From positions 1 through 48,958 of the forward strand of contig CALVLD010000016.1 in NCBI GenBank assembly GCA_944336475.1: a stretch of 48,958 bases of DNA, written 5' to 3'. Position 1 is the stretch's first letter; every line of letters begins with the position of its first letter. Position numbers and translations under genes: made by a program. Below, in pieces: positions 7,987-17,384 of this stretch. The stretch is from an uncultured Clostridia bacterium (lineage in GTDB: Bacteria > Bacillota > Clostridia > Christensenellales > CAG-138). Below the pieces are notes generated by a model. It worked only from the letters and a program-made list of their open reading frames with translations. It did not search any database and was not told the origin of the DNA.

Positions 7987-8025
7987 CCCCGTTGCAGACC
8001 ACGGCCGTGTGCAGCGGGGATTTTT
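7987..8025 (+). terminator. Intrinsic terminator after the coat genes
   Basis: ccccgttgca (7987-7996) pairs with tgcagcgggg (8010-8019, one G-U), followed by ATTTTT. Confidence 0.85.
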
Positions 8026-8127
8026 ATACGGAAAATGCATTTGTGTTCACATTGAAAAAATTAAATGGCGAAGTCTATATCGTTCGAGATCCGAAATAGA
8101 AAAAATATAAAAGTTGAAAAAAAGGTA

Positions 8128-8156
8128 GTGACAATTGCCCGGGTATATGATATTAT
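8128..8156 (+). promoter_or_regulatory. Probable promoter of the dockerin protease gene
   Basis: GTGACA (8128-8133), 17 bases, TATTAT (8151-8156), 33 bases before the start codon and 16 before the AAGGAGGA site. Confidence 0.55.
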
Positions 8157-8189
8157 TTCAGTAACCTATCACAAGGAGGATATAATGTG

Positions 8190-10163
8190 ATGAACTTTAA
8201 GCGTTTCTTTAGCGCAGCCGTCGCACTTCTCATGGTGTTGGCATTGGTTCCCGTTGCGGCTCTTGCTGCCGGCGCCGAGAAAACCGAAGCTCAGAAGCTC
8301 GCCATGCTCGACGAGGTGTGGGCTGCTATCGAGGCTGCCGAGGCCGAGGCAATGACCAACGGCGCAAAGCCTGCCGAGGTCACGATAACTGCTTACAATG
8401 CTGCTCTGCAGAACAAGCTTGTAGACAAGGGCTCCCTTGCCGAGCTTGATGATAACGGCTTCTGCTTCAAAGTGGATGGCATGAACTGCGTTTATGACTA
8501 CAGGTGTCGCAACACGGCATACGAGTCTGTGGTAAACGAAACCACTCCTCGCTACGCCGCTGAGGCTCTCGTTGCTAATGCCGGAACAAGGACTGGCCCC
8601 ACTAACATGAACGTTCTGCTCATTGCCCCGTACTATGGCTATGATAGCAGCTTCACCGATCAGTATGAGCAGGAGGCTCAGTCCATTGCAGATACCACCG
8701 CTGGTGAATACACCCTGCTCGAGGGTCATGCTGCGACCGGCCCCGCTATAGTCGAGGCGTTCCCCGACAGCGGCGTTGTCATCTATGACTCTCACGGCAC
8801 GCAGAGCGGCAACTCCTCTTACCTCTGCTTGACCACTAACGCCGGCATCACCTCTGAGGACTATGCCAACGGTTGGGCTGTATCGTCCGGCTCCGCAGCG
8901 TACATAGATGGTCGTTATATCCAGAACCACATTACCAATGATCTTCCCGGCACGCTTATTTGGATGGCCATCTGTGAGGGCATGCATGCAAACGGAAACG
9001 GCACTCATGGCAGAGCTCTGCTTGAGGCTGGCGCAGGCTGTGTCTACGGTTACTCCCAGTCCGTTACCTTCGTTGGTGACTATGCTTATGAAGAGACTTT
9101 CTGGACAGAGATGAAGAATGGTGCGACCGTTGCCGAGGCTTTCGAGGTAATGGTCGATACCCATGGTGAGTGCGATCCCTATGGAGACGCATACCCCATT
9201 GTCATGTCCCCCCTCGATGATTTCCCTTCAAACCCCGATGCTCCCCAGACCGTATACTGCGACTGGAGTCTCTTCGGTGGTAATGCAGAGCCCGTTGATC
9301 TTGTTAGCTTCTTCCTCTCTCCCGAGAATCTTGAGGTTTACGAGGGCTTTGATAACACTATCGAGTTCAACCGTGAGCCCTACAATGCCAACAACTACAC
9401 CCTTGTTTGGGAGTCTGCCGACACCAGCGTTGCTACAGTTGAGGGTAATAATCGTCGTGCGATAGTGACCGGTGTCAGTGAGGGGCAGACCACCATCACC
9501 TGCACCGTAATGGTCGGCGAGGAAGTCATGGGTACTGATTCTGTTATGGTTGACGTTCTCTACTTCCCAAGCCTCAGCGAGGCTGCCAATATCGAGGGCG
9601 GTACGCTCGAGTTTACAAGCACCGGCTCCTATCCGTGGACGGCTGCCATTGTTGATGGTATGGCTGTTGCAAAGTCTGGCAACGGCGGTGCAAGCAGTTC
9701 TTCCTCTACAATGAGCATTACACTCAACCTCTCCGCAGGTGATGTATTCGAATTCGATTGGAAGGTCAGCAGTGAGGCCAACTATGATAAGCTTGGATTC
9801 TATGTCAACAACACCCTGCAGGGCTCTCAGATCAGCGGCAACGTCGATTGGCAGCACATCACCTACACTGTTCCCAGTGATGGCACCTATGTATTTGCTT
9901 GGACCTATACCAAGGATGGCAGCGTCAATACCAGCGATGACTGCGGTTATGTTGATAATGTGTGCGTTACGACATCCACGCTCATTGGTGACGTTGACGG
10001 CAATGGTACTGTAGATATGGCGGACGCTCTGCTCGTAATGCGTTATGTGCTCGACATTAATACACTTACCGACGAGCAGCTTGCTGTTGCAGACTTTAAC
10101 GGTGATGGCGTTATTAACACGACCGACGTTCTGCTCATCATGCGTGCAGCTACAAGCGACTGA
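8190..10163 (+). CDS. Secreted caspase-fold (clan CD) cysteine peptidase with Ig-like, jelly-roll and dockerin domains
   Basis: 657 residues from ATG 8190 (a GTG directly before it is also possible). Residues 1-27 are a signal peptide. About 135-345 is an alpha/beta domain with VVIYDSHGTQSG (His202) and TLIWMAICEG (Cys262): the His-Gly and Cys dyad of caspase-fold peptidases such as gingipain, clostripain and legumain. About 370-460 is a Big2-type Ig-like domain (SADTSVATVEG, AIVTGVSEGQTTITC). About 465-595 looks like a carbohydrate-binding or MAM-type jelly roll (WQHITYTVPSDGTYVFAWTY). Residues 599-657 are a type I dockerin with two calcium loops (DVDGNGTVDMAD, DFNGDGVINTTD). A dockerin would dock it to a cohesin scaffold or the cell surface. 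Substrate unknown; activity is inferred from the dyad only. Confidence 0.82.
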   Translation: MNFKRFFSAAVALLMVLALVPVAALAAGAEKTEAQKLAMLDEVWAAIEAAEAEAMTNGAKPAEVTITAYNAALQNKLVDKGSLAELDDNGFCFKVDGMNCVYDYRCRNTAYESVVNETTPRYAAEALVANAGTRTGPTNMNVLLIAPYYGYDSSFTDQYEQEAQSIADTTAGEYTLLEGHAATGPAIVEAFPDSGVVIYDSHGTQSGNSSYLCLTTNAGITSEDYANGWAVSSGSAAYIDGRYIQNHITNDLPGTLIWMAICEGMHANGNGTHGRALLEAGAGCVYGYSQSVTFVGDYAYEETFWTEMKNGATVAEAFEVMVDTHGECDPYGDAYPIVMSPLDDFPSNPDAPQTVYCDWSLFGGNAEPVDLVSFFLSPENLEVYEGFDNTIEFNREPYNANNYTLVWESADTSVATVEGNNRRAIVTGVSEGQTTITCTVMVGEEVMGTDSVMVDVLYFPSLSEAANIEGGTLEFTSTGSYPWTAAIVDGMAVAKSGNGGASSSSSTMSITLNLSAGDVFEFDWKVSSEANYDKLGFYVNNTLQGSQISGNVDWQHITYTVPSDGTYVFAWTYTKDGSVNTSDDCGYVDNVCVTTSTLIGDVDGNGTVDMADALLVMRYVLDINTLTDEQLAVADFNGDGVINTTDVLLIMRAATSD

Positions 10164-10208
10164 TCAACAAATAGCAAGGCTTGACTAGAGGGCAGCGGCC
10201 CTCGCTAC

Positions 10209-10238
10209 AGACCGCCGACAGAATTATGTCGGCGGTCT
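10209..10238 (+). terminator. Intrinsic terminator after the dockerin protease
   Basis: agaccgccgaca (10209-10220), six-base loop, tgtcggcggtct (10227-10238), then TATTT: a perfect 12-bp stem. Confidence 0.85.
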
Positions 10239-10363
10239 TATTTGAGCGAAGTATCTTCGGGCGTCTGATTGCAACAATGGAAGGGGGACCGCGACGTAAT
10301 ACCGTGACCATTTCCGCAAGGAACGGCGGTTGTGCGGCGGCAAAAATAGTTTTTATAAAATTG

Positions 10364-10384
10364 AGCCCGCAAAACATGCGGGCT
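10364..10384 (-). terminator. Terminator of the acyl-CoA ligase operon
   Basis: agcccgc (10364-10370) pairs with gcgggct (10378-10384); read leftwards it is followed by CAATTTTATAAAAAC. It lies 47 bases past the stop of the ligase gene. Confidence 0.7.
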
Positions 10385-10430
10385 GGATCATAAAAAGGGA
10401 AGGAAGCTTTCTACATATGACGATTATAGG

Positions 10431-12161
10431 TCATGCAGAAGCCTCTCCAGACTCACATTCCTTCTCCAGAACGGTGTATGCTACCTTGCCCACAAGTGTT
10501 TTTGGTAACTCTGCACGAAACTCAACAGTATAGGGCATAGCATACTTTGCTATATGCTTGCGACAGTAGGCGAGGATATCCTCTCTCAGTTCATCAGACG
10601 CCGTATAGCCGTCCCTCAGCACGACATACGCCTTTACCTTCTGCATCTTGTAGGGATCCTTTACTCCGATAACGCAGCTCATCTGAACTGCCTCATGGCC
10701 GTCAAGTATGTTCTCAAGCTGTGAGGGATAGACGTTATATCCGCTTGTGACGATCATTCGCTTGATCCTCTGCTTGAAATAAATGAATCCGTCCTCATCC
10801 ATAACGCCGAGATCGCCGGTATGCAGCCAGACTCTGCCGTCGGCATGAGTGCGGAGCGTCTTTGCGTTCTCCTCGGGGTGATTAATATAGCCAAGCATTA
10901 CCGAGGGCCCCGACAGACAGATCTCTCCCTCAGTGCCGTATGGTACCTCATTATCGGTACCGACGCCACATATGGAATAATAGGTGTCGGGGTAGGGGAA
11001 GCCTATGCTGCCCTCACGCTCCTCATTGTATGGGGTAAGGCAGCTCGCCGTGACGCATTCCGTAGTACCATAACCTTCGCGCACACGAACTGTTGCGCCG
11101 TGCTCCTTGAGATATTTGTCAATTCTGCGTTTGAGCTCAATGGACAGTGAATCGCCGCCGGAGAATACACCACGCAGGCATGAGAGGTCAACACCGTCAA
11201 GATAGGGGTTACGGGTGATGGCCTCAAACAAAGTTGGTACGCCTGCAATAAAATTGGGGCGAGTCTTTTTGATCAGCTCCGCATACTGTTTTACGTTGAA
11301 TCGGGGTACAAGTATGGATGTTCCCCCACAGAGCATCAGCGTATGTATGCATACACCCAAGCCGAATCCATGAAAAATAGGCATCGCAGCAAGCATCTTT
11401 GAGCGATATACCTGCTCATTACACATAGCCTGTGTTTGAAGCGCCAGAGCATTGAAATTGAGGTTGCTGAGGCGTATACCCTTTGTAACGCCAGTGGTGC
11501 CGCCAGAGAAAAGAACCACGGCCGCTTCATTAGCTTTTTCCTCAACAACGTACTTTGATAAGTCGATCCTGCTGCCGTTGCTTAAAAAATCAAACCACAT
11601 TGTGACTGTGGGGGCATCGGAAGGCAGCCTGTATTTTTTGCCTTCTGTCAACTTATAACCGTTGCGCTTGACAAAACCAAGTTCATCAGCCGCACTCGTG
11701 ATGATAATGCCCTTTAGCCCATACTGCTCTTGCACATTGACCATCTTTGGATAAAACTGATCTAATGTGACAATGTACCTGCTGCCCGTTTCGTTAAGAT
11801 AGTATACAATCTCTCCGACTGCTGAGAGCGGATGAATCATACACGCTATAGCACCGATATGATTCAGTGCATACAGACAATAGACCGCCTGAGGCACATT
11901 TGGCATGCAAACGGTAACGTGATCGCCGCGCCTGACTCCAATGGCAATAAAGCCGGCGGCAACAGCCTCAATGCGTTTGAGGAGAGTTTCGTAGGAAAAC
12001 TTCTTGTCCATGTATATAAGGGCCGGGAATTTGGGGTCACGCACTGCAGACAGACGAACCGCCTCATACATGGAGTAATCGGGGTAGTCAAGGTGGAACG
12101 GTACGTTTCCATAACCGCTCAACCAGGGCGCATTGGGTTCATGCTTCAGAATGGTTTCCAT
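10431..12161 (-). CDS. AMP-forming acyl-CoA synthetase (acyl/aryl-CoA ligase)
   Basis: 576 residues. Activates a carboxylic acid with ATP and then CoA. The adenylate-forming signatures are all present: LFSGGTTGVTKGIRLSN (P-loop-like, about 217), REGYGTTE, the hinge region HTGDLG, YNVYPSQLEN, and the C-terminal catalytic Lys in LPKTLVGKVAY. The chain-length preference cannot be told; the overall layout is that of medium/long-chain fatty acid ligases. It is the second gene of a leftward pair, 38 bases after the E2-like acyltransferase, suggesting that the acyl-CoA made here is used by that partner or the reverse. Confidence 0.9.
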   Translation of the reverse strand: METILKHEPNAPWLSGYGNVPFHLDYPDYSMYEAVRLSAVRDPKFPALIYMDKKFSYETLLKRIEAVAAGFIAIGVRRGDHVTVCMPNVPQAVYCLYALNHIGAIACMIHPLSAVGEIVYYLNETGSRYIVTLDQFYPKMVNVQEQYGLKGIIITSAADELGFVKRNGYKLTEGKKYRLPSDAPTVTMWFDFLSNGSRIDLSKYVVEEKANEAAVVLFSGGTTGVTKGIRLSNLNFNALALQTQAMCNEQVYRSKMLAAMPIFHGFGLGVCIHTLMLCGGTSILVPRFNVKQYAELIKKTRPNFIAGVPTLFEAITRNPYLDGVDLSCLRGVFSGGDSLSIELKRRIDKYLKEHGATVRVREGYGTTECVTASCLTPYNEEREGSIGFPYPDTYYSICGVGTDNEVPYGTEGEICLSGPSVMLGYINHPEENAKTLRTHADGRVWLHTGDLGVMDEDGFIYFKQRIKRMIVTSGYNVYPSQLENILDGHEAVQMSCVIGVKDPYKMQKVKAYVVLRDGYTASDELREDILAYCRKHIAKYAMPYTVEFRAELPKTLVGKVAYTVLEKECESGEASA

Positions 12162-12199
12162 AGGGTATGAGTCCTTTCGGTATAATAATTATTTCAACA

Positions 12200-13087
12200 T
12201 CAGTCTGGAAGAGGGGCTTTCAGTGGGAGTTCCAGAAGCTCGGGGTTTGCTATAAGACGACGAAGTATCTTTATGCTGTTTGCAAAGTAAAGACCATCTG
12301 CGATACGCTCATCGATTGTGAAACCGATATCGATAGCTTCTCTCAGCTCAAATGTGCCATCCGAATCAAAGTACGGATGCATATGCTTCTCGTCGATCAC
12401 AACAAAGAAAGAGTTTGTACCCCAGTTGACAAGGTGATGATACGATGCATGCATCTTTATACTGCCAAGATTACTCAAAAATACTGAGCAATAGTATGGA
12501 TCATCGGCCGAGAGCGCTTTAGGAACCCAGCCATGATAGTCTAGCCAATGCAAAAGCTTCATGATTATTCGCATAAGCCAGCGAGGCAGCTTTGCAAGGG
12601 TATTCATTGCAGAAGCGGTTGTGTTGGTGCCGTTATTGCGACGGACATGCCGGACTATTTTTTTGACTTTGCTGTGTACTTGCTCTATGGGAGATTCGCC
12701 GTCATCATCAAGCTCGATCACGGCAAGCGCCTCCTCAGAGTCATCAACTAACTGCTTCTTAACAACAAATGCCATCGAAATCGCATAACGCTCATAGATG
12801 CGGTGACCGGCAATGAAGCGGTTCATAGCCGGTCGGAGCGCAATGGTCTTTGCAATGGCGGCACAAATCACATGGAAGAAAGTGTACTTAAAGTCGTCTT
12901 CAGACGCATTCTTCTTAGCTATGTAGTTGTTGATTGCCGTGAGATCGAACGTCTCGTTCATCAATGCCTCATTATCGGCACGATTAGGCAAGAGGTAGGG
13001 CATAAACACATGCATCGCATCAGCCTCACGAACCAGCCGAGCGTCTCGTCTGTCACCCCACCGACGTTTATGTACGGTAGAACCCAT
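12200..13087 (-). CDS. E2-fold (CAT-like) acyltransferase lacking lipoyl domain and catalytic His
   Basis: 295 residues resembling the catalytic domain of 2-oxoacid dehydrogenase E2 or chloramphenicol acetyltransferase: an N-terminal FMPYLLPNRADNEALMNETF, central VFLSNLGSIKMHASYHHLVNWGTNSFFVVI, and the end AIDIGFTIDERIADGLYFANS. In active enzymes the last motif is DHRxxDG or HHxxxDG; here it is DERIADG, with Glu260 in the His place. There is no lipoyl or peripheral-binding domain. Such stand-alone proteins next to acyl-CoA ligases occur in Clostridia; function is unknown to me. First gene of its pair; GGGGGG site before the ATG. Confidence 0.72.
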   Translation of the reverse strand: MGSTVHKRRWGDRRDARLVREADAMHVFMPYLLPNRADNEALMNETFDLTAINNYIAKKNASEDDFKYTFFHVICAAIAKTIALRPAMNRFIAGHRIYERYAISMAFVVKKQLVDDSEEALAVIELDDDGESPIEQVHSKVKKIVRHVRRNNGTNTTASAMNTLAKLPRWLMRIIMKLLHWLDYHGWVPKALSADDPYYCSVFLSNLGSIKMHASYHHLVNWGTNSFFVVIDEKHMHPYFDSDGTFELREAIDIGFTIDERIADGLYFANSIKILRRLIANPELLELPLKAPLPD

Positions 13088-13139
13088 ATTCCCCCCAAAT
13101 AGCTCTGCAACGGATGCAGTATCCTTGCTGAATCAAATA

Positions 13140-13168
13140 AGTTTAGCATATTTTACAGCATTTGTCAA
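13140..13168 (-). promoter_or_regulatory. Promoter of the E2-like/acyl-CoA ligase operon
   Basis: Read leftwards: TTGACA (13163-13168), 17 bases, TAAACT (13140-13145). It is 52 bases before the start codon. It leads an operon divergent from gapA. Confidence 0.7.
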
Positions 13169-13279
13169 ATTTAATTTACAATTGGATTGGTAGCGTACAG
13201 AAACATGCTAATATCACCCACATGTCTAAATCTCAGATCATTGGAATTATTTGTTATTTTTATGTATATAGAGCGGTAA

Positions 13280-14374
<1,095 letters not shown>

Positions 14375-14389
14375 GAATCAGCAAACACG

Positions 14390-14413
14390 CTGCCCGTCGA
14401 TTTCGGCGGGCAG
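14390..14413 (+). terminator. Hairpin between gapA and pepT
   Basis: ctgcccgtcg (14390-14399) pairs with cggcgggcag (14404-14413, one G-U), followed by AATTTA. The short U-tract and nearby ribosome site AAGGAG suggest partial read-through into pepT. Confidence 0.6.
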
Positions 14414-14431
14414 AATTTATAAGGAGTAAGT

Positions 14432-15649
14432 ATGAAAGCATACGAACGATTTTTGAAGTATGTCGTTGTGCATACAGCCAGCGACGATCAAAGTAATAGC
14501 GTGCCGACAACGGAGCGTCAGTTTGACCTTGCGCATATGGTGGTGGACGAGCTGAAGGCGCTCGGCATCAAGGATGCTCAGGTGGATGACAAATGCTATG
14601 TATATGCCTCCATCCCTGCAACGGTTGGGTGCGAGGACAAGCCTGCTATAGGATTTATCGCTCATCTGGATACCGTTCCGGACTTCAGCGGCGAAAATGT
14701 CCGGCCGAGGGTAATTCCCGATTATGACGGATGCGATGTTACACTGGGCACGAGCGGGAGGGTGCTTAGGGTGGAGGATTTTCCGCATCTGCCCAAGCTC
14801 GCCGGAAGGACGCTCATAGTGACTGACGGAACAACAGTTCTCGGCGGAGATGATAAGGCAGGCGTTGCCGAGATCATTACGGCTGCCGAACGCATACTTT
14901 CAAGCAATGAACCTCATGGTAAGATCTGCATAGGCTTTACACCCGATGAGGAGGTTGGCTCCGGGGCAGATCACTTCGATACAAAGGCTTTTGGCGCAGA
15001 CTTCGCCTACACTGTCGACGGTGGAGCAGAGAATGAGATAGTCTATGAAAACTTCAATGCCGCTTCCGCAAAAATAACAATAAACGGCTTCAATGTGCAC
15101 CCCGGCAGCTCCAAAAATACAATGGTCAATGCCTGCATCATTGCCTGTGAGTTAAACTCAATGTTGCCAGACGGAGAGACTCCCAGGCATACCGAGGGTT
15201 ATGAGGGATTCTTCCACCTTTGCGAAATGCAGGGGAATGTTGAACAAGCCACCATGCACTACATCATCCGTGATCACAGCAGTGAGATAATGACAGCACG
15301 CAAGGCAACTCTAAGCCATATTGTAAAGCTCCTCAATGAGAGGTATGGAGAGGGCACGGTTTCTCTTGAGATAACAGATCAGTATCAGAATATGAAGAGC
15401 TGCATAGAGCCCTGCTTCCATATAATCGATACGGCCTGTGCTGTCATAAGGGAGCTTGGCATGGAGCCGAGCAATTCTCCAATACGCGGCGGTACGGACG
15501 GAGCAAGGCTCAGCTTTATGGGTCTGCCATGTCCCAACCTCGGCACCGGCGGCTTTGCATGCCACGGCCCGTATGAGCATGTGACTGCCGAGGGTATGGA
15601 GTTTGTCACAAATGTTATCATCGGCATAGTGAGAAGGTATGCAAGATGA
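14432..15649 (+). CDS. pepT: Peptidase T (tripeptide aminopeptidase)
   Basis: 405 residues, the usual length of PepT. A cytoplasmic M20 zinc peptidase removing the N-terminal residue of tripeptides. Zinc and catalytic motifs are present: IGFIAHLDTVPDF, GGDDKAGVAEI, FTPDEEVGSGADHFD, and NGFNVHPGSSKN of the dimerization domain; the end GTGGFACHGPYEHV carries the last ligand His. It lies 57 bases after gapA with a hairpin between, and may be read from its own promoter or by read-through. Confidence 0.95.
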   Translation: MKAYERFLKYVVVHTASDDQSNSVPTTERQFDLAHMVVDELKALGIKDAQVDDKCYVYASIPATVGCEDKPAIGFIAHLDTVPDFSGENVRPRVIPDYDGCDVTLGTSGRVLRVEDFPHLPKLAGRTLIVTDGTTVLGGDDKAGVAEIITAAERILSSNEPHGKICIGFTPDEEVGSGADHFDTKAFGADFAYTVDGGAENEIVYENFNAASAKITINGFNVHPGSSKNTMVNACIIACELNSMLPDGETPRHTEGYEGFFHLCEMQGNVEQATMHYIIRDHSSEIMTARKATLSHIVKLLNERYGEGTVSLEITDQYQNMKSCIEPCFHIIDTACAVIRELGMEPSNSPIRGGTDGARLSFMGLPCPNLGTGGFACHGPYEHVTAEGMEFVTNVIIGIVRRYAR

Positions 15650-15662
15650 GCCATAAACCGGC

Positions 15663-15698
15663 TACCCGGCTGCGGTTGTTTAAGGACGCAGCCGGGTA
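15663..15698 (+). terminator. Hairpin after pepT
   Basis: tacccggctgcg (15663-15674) pairs perfectly with cgcagccgggta (15687-15698). No T-run follows, so termination strength is uncertain. Confidence 0.55.
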
Positions 15699-15768
15699 TG
15701 TGTGAGCAATGGGTGCCAATAGGGGAGGCCTTGCAAATAATATATCCCAACAGTTTTTGCAACGGGTG

Positions 15769-15797
15769 TTGACATCGGGGTTTAATACCTGTATAAT
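15769..15797 (+). promoter_or_regulatory. Consensus promoter of the tRNA array
   Basis: TTGACA (15769-15774), 17 bases, TATAAT (15792-15797): a perfect sigma-A promoter 28 bases before the first tRNA. Confidence 0.9.
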
Positions 15798-15825
15798 AGC
15801 CTGCGTCGCGTAAAACGGACGCTAA

Positions 15826-15901
15826 CGGGGTGTAGCGCAGTTGGTAGCGCACGTGCTTTGGGAGCATGGGGCCGGAAGTTCAAGTCTTCTCACCCCGACC
15901 A
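15826..15901 (+). tRNA. tRNA-Pro (anticodon TGG)
   Basis: Acceptor arms CGGGGTG and CACCCCG pair; anticodon stem cgtgc/gcatg encloses TTTGGGA; CCA is encoded. First of seven tRNAs. Confidence 0.95.
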
Positions 15902-15906
15902 ATTAT

Positions 15907-15981
15907 GGCCCCGTGGTCAAGCGGTCAAGACACCGCCCTTTCACGGCGGTAACAGGAGTTCGATTCTCCTCGGGGTCACCA
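15907..15981 (+). tRNA. tRNA-Glu (anticodon TTC)
   Basis: Acceptor arms GGCCCCG and CGGGGTC pair with one G-T; anticodon stem ccgcc/ggcgg encloses CTTTCAC; CCA encoded. Confidence 0.95.
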
Positions 15982-15996
15982 TTTTCTCTCGTACGA

Positions 15997-16073
15997 GGGC
16001 CTTTAGCTCAGTTGGTCAGAGCGGTCGGCTCATAACCGATTTGTCCGGGGTTCGAGTCCCTGAAGGCCCACCA
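15997..16073 (+). tRNA. tRNA-Met (anticodon CAT)
   Basis: Acceptor arms GGGCCTT and AAGGCCC pair; anticodon loop CTCATAA; D-arm TTAGCTCAGTTGGTCAGAGC. Looks like the elongator type; CCA encoded. Confidence 0.92.
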
Positions 16074-16078
16074 GATTT

Positions 16079-16155
16079 GGCCCGGTAGTTCAGTTGGTTA
16101 GAATGCCAGCCTGTCACGCTGGAGGTCAGGGGTTCGAGCCCCCTTCGGGTCGCCA
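16079..16155 (+). tRNA. tRNA-Asp (anticodon GTC)
   Basis: Acceptor arms GGCCCGG and TCGGGTC pair with wobbles; anticodon stem ccagc/gctgg encloses CTGTCAC; discriminator G then CCA. Confidence 0.95.
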
Positions 16156-16160
16156 ATTTT

Positions 16161-16236
16161 GCTGGTGTAGCTCAACTGGCAGAGCAGCTGATTTGTAATC
16201 AGCAGGTTGAGGGTTCAAGTCCCCCCACCAGCTCCA
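16161..16236 (+). tRNA. tRNA-Thr (anticodon TGT)
   Basis: Acceptor arms GCTGGTG and CACCAGC pair; anticodon stem gctga/tcagc encloses TTTGTAA; CCA encoded. Confidence 0.95.
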
Positions 16237-16244
16237 TAGGACAT

Positions 16245-16329
16245 GGACGGGTTCCCGAGCGGCCAAAGGGAGCGGACTGTAAATCCGTTGTCACAGACTA
16301 CGATGGTTCGAATCCATCCCCGTCCACCA
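16245..16329 (+). tRNA. tRNA-Tyr (anticodon GTA)
   Basis: 85 bases with a long variable arm. Acceptor arms GGACGGG and CCCGTCC pair; anticodon loop CTGTAAA; CCA encoded. Confidence 0.95.
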
Positions 16330-16332
16330 CCT

Positions 16333-16419
16333 GCGGGAATGGCGGAATTGGCAGACGCGTACGGTTCAGGTCCGTATGGGGGCGACTTCGTGCAGGTTCA
16401 AGTCCTGTTTCCCGCACCA
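16333..16419 (+). tRNA. tRNA-Leu (anticodon CAG)
   Basis: 87 bases with a long variable arm. Acceptor arms GCGGGAA and TTCCCGC pair; anticodon loop TTCAGGT; CCA encoded. Last tRNA of the array. Confidence 0.94.
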
Positions 16420-16421
16420 AA

Positions 16422-16453
16422 AATCGGCAAGCACACAGATGTGCTTGCCGATT
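16422..16453 (+). terminator. Terminator of the tRNA array
   Basis: aatcggcaagcac (16422-16434) and gtgcttgccgatt (16441-16453) form a perfect 13-bp stem. It starts three bases after the tRNA-Leu CCA; the following tract is only moderately T-rich. Confidence 0.75.
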
Positions 16454-16595
16454 CCTGCTTATAGCCTATTCACTATATCCGCCTATATTGCATGATGCAA
16501 ATGATAAAATGTGGTTGCCGTTTTTTACAATTCATTTAGCAGTATAATTCTGGAGTCTCCACCATATTGTTTACAAAGCACACACGGAGGCAACC

Positions 16596-17291
16596 ATGGG
16601 CGGCAATAAACGCAAGTATATGATAATCAATATTGCTATCGTAGGCATAGCAGCAGCGCTGTATGTATTCACATCCTCACCTGCTGCAGTAATGACATTT
16701 GCTTATGGCACAAGCTACCCCATATATCGCTGTGCCTCGAATGATGAGATATCGATCCAGTGTGCCGTAACATGGAATGCATCGGCGATGGAAGATATAT
16801 TGCAAACTTTGGCCGAGAACAACACGAAAATTACATTTGTTGTAAGCGGAGAATGGGCGGAGCAAAACGGCGCACTGCTTGCACGCATGCACAGTGATGG
16901 ACACGAGATAGGTACGATGGGGTATTCTCCGGATGATGATGGCAGACTAAACTGGGTCAAGGAGGACATAGAACATTCGGCAAATATAATTGCCGCAGCT
17001 ACGGGGGAGCGTCCGACCATCTATTACTGCGGTAACCGCAATGCTGCAATATCATCGAGAGCGGCAGACTCGCTGGGAATGAGAACTGTACTGTGTACGA
17101 TCGATATTGACTGCAAATCGGCAGATGCTGAACTGCTAATTAAACGTATAGAGGGTTATGCGGAAGGCGGCAGCATTGTTCTTGCAGAGCCGACCGCTGA
17201 ATTTTCCTTGGCGCTTGGGCAAATACTTCAGTTTTTACAAAATAGCGGCCTGACGGTTGTACCGACAGGGAAAATGTTGTATAATAATTAG
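16596..17291 (+). CDS. YlxY-like membrane-anchored NodB-fold protein with degenerate metal site
   Basis: 231 residues. Residues 8-33 are a membrane anchor or uncleaved signal. From about 54 the order of strands follows polysaccharide deacetylases (ITFVVSGEWAEQNGALLARM, DGHEIGTMGYSP), but the metal ligands are missing: the TFDDGP motif is replaced by VTWNAS and the H-x3-H after GHEIG by TMGYSPDD. It is therefore probably not a working deacetylase. In Bacillus ylxY lies directly before the M16 gene mlpA, as here, which supports a YlxY assignment. The GGAGG site before the ATG is good. Role unknown; likely outside the membrane. Confidence 0.65.
   Translation: MGGNKRKYMIINIAIVGIAAALYVFTSSPAAVMTFAYGTSYPIYRCASNDEISIQCAVTWNASAMEDILQTLAENNTKITFVVSGEWAEQNGALLARMHSDGHEIGTMGYSPDDDGRLNWVKEDIEHSANIIAAATGERPTIYYCGNRNAAISSRAADSLGMRTVLCTIDIDCKSADAELLIKRIEGYAEGGSIVLAEPTAEFSLALGQILQFLQNSGLTVVPTGKMLYNN
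17257..17285 (+). promoter_or_regulatory. Promoter of the M16 peptidase gene, inside the end of the YlxY-like gene
   Basis: TTGTAC (17257-17262), 17 bases, TATAAT (17280-17285). It would give a leader of about 90 bases with two short hairpins (17293-17308 and near 17342). Confidence 0.6.
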
Positions 17292-17384
17292 CAGCCGACA
17301 TATCGGCTGAAAACACCAATGATACCCCGATGCATACCGACCGCTCAAGCGGCATATGCTATTTGGGTGGATAAAGGACGAGAC

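Noticed and set aside
8169..9164. A 331-codon leftward frame inside the dockerin peptidase gene.
   Set aside because: It is the antisense shadow of a clear secreted protein, with no ribosome site and no recognizable domain.
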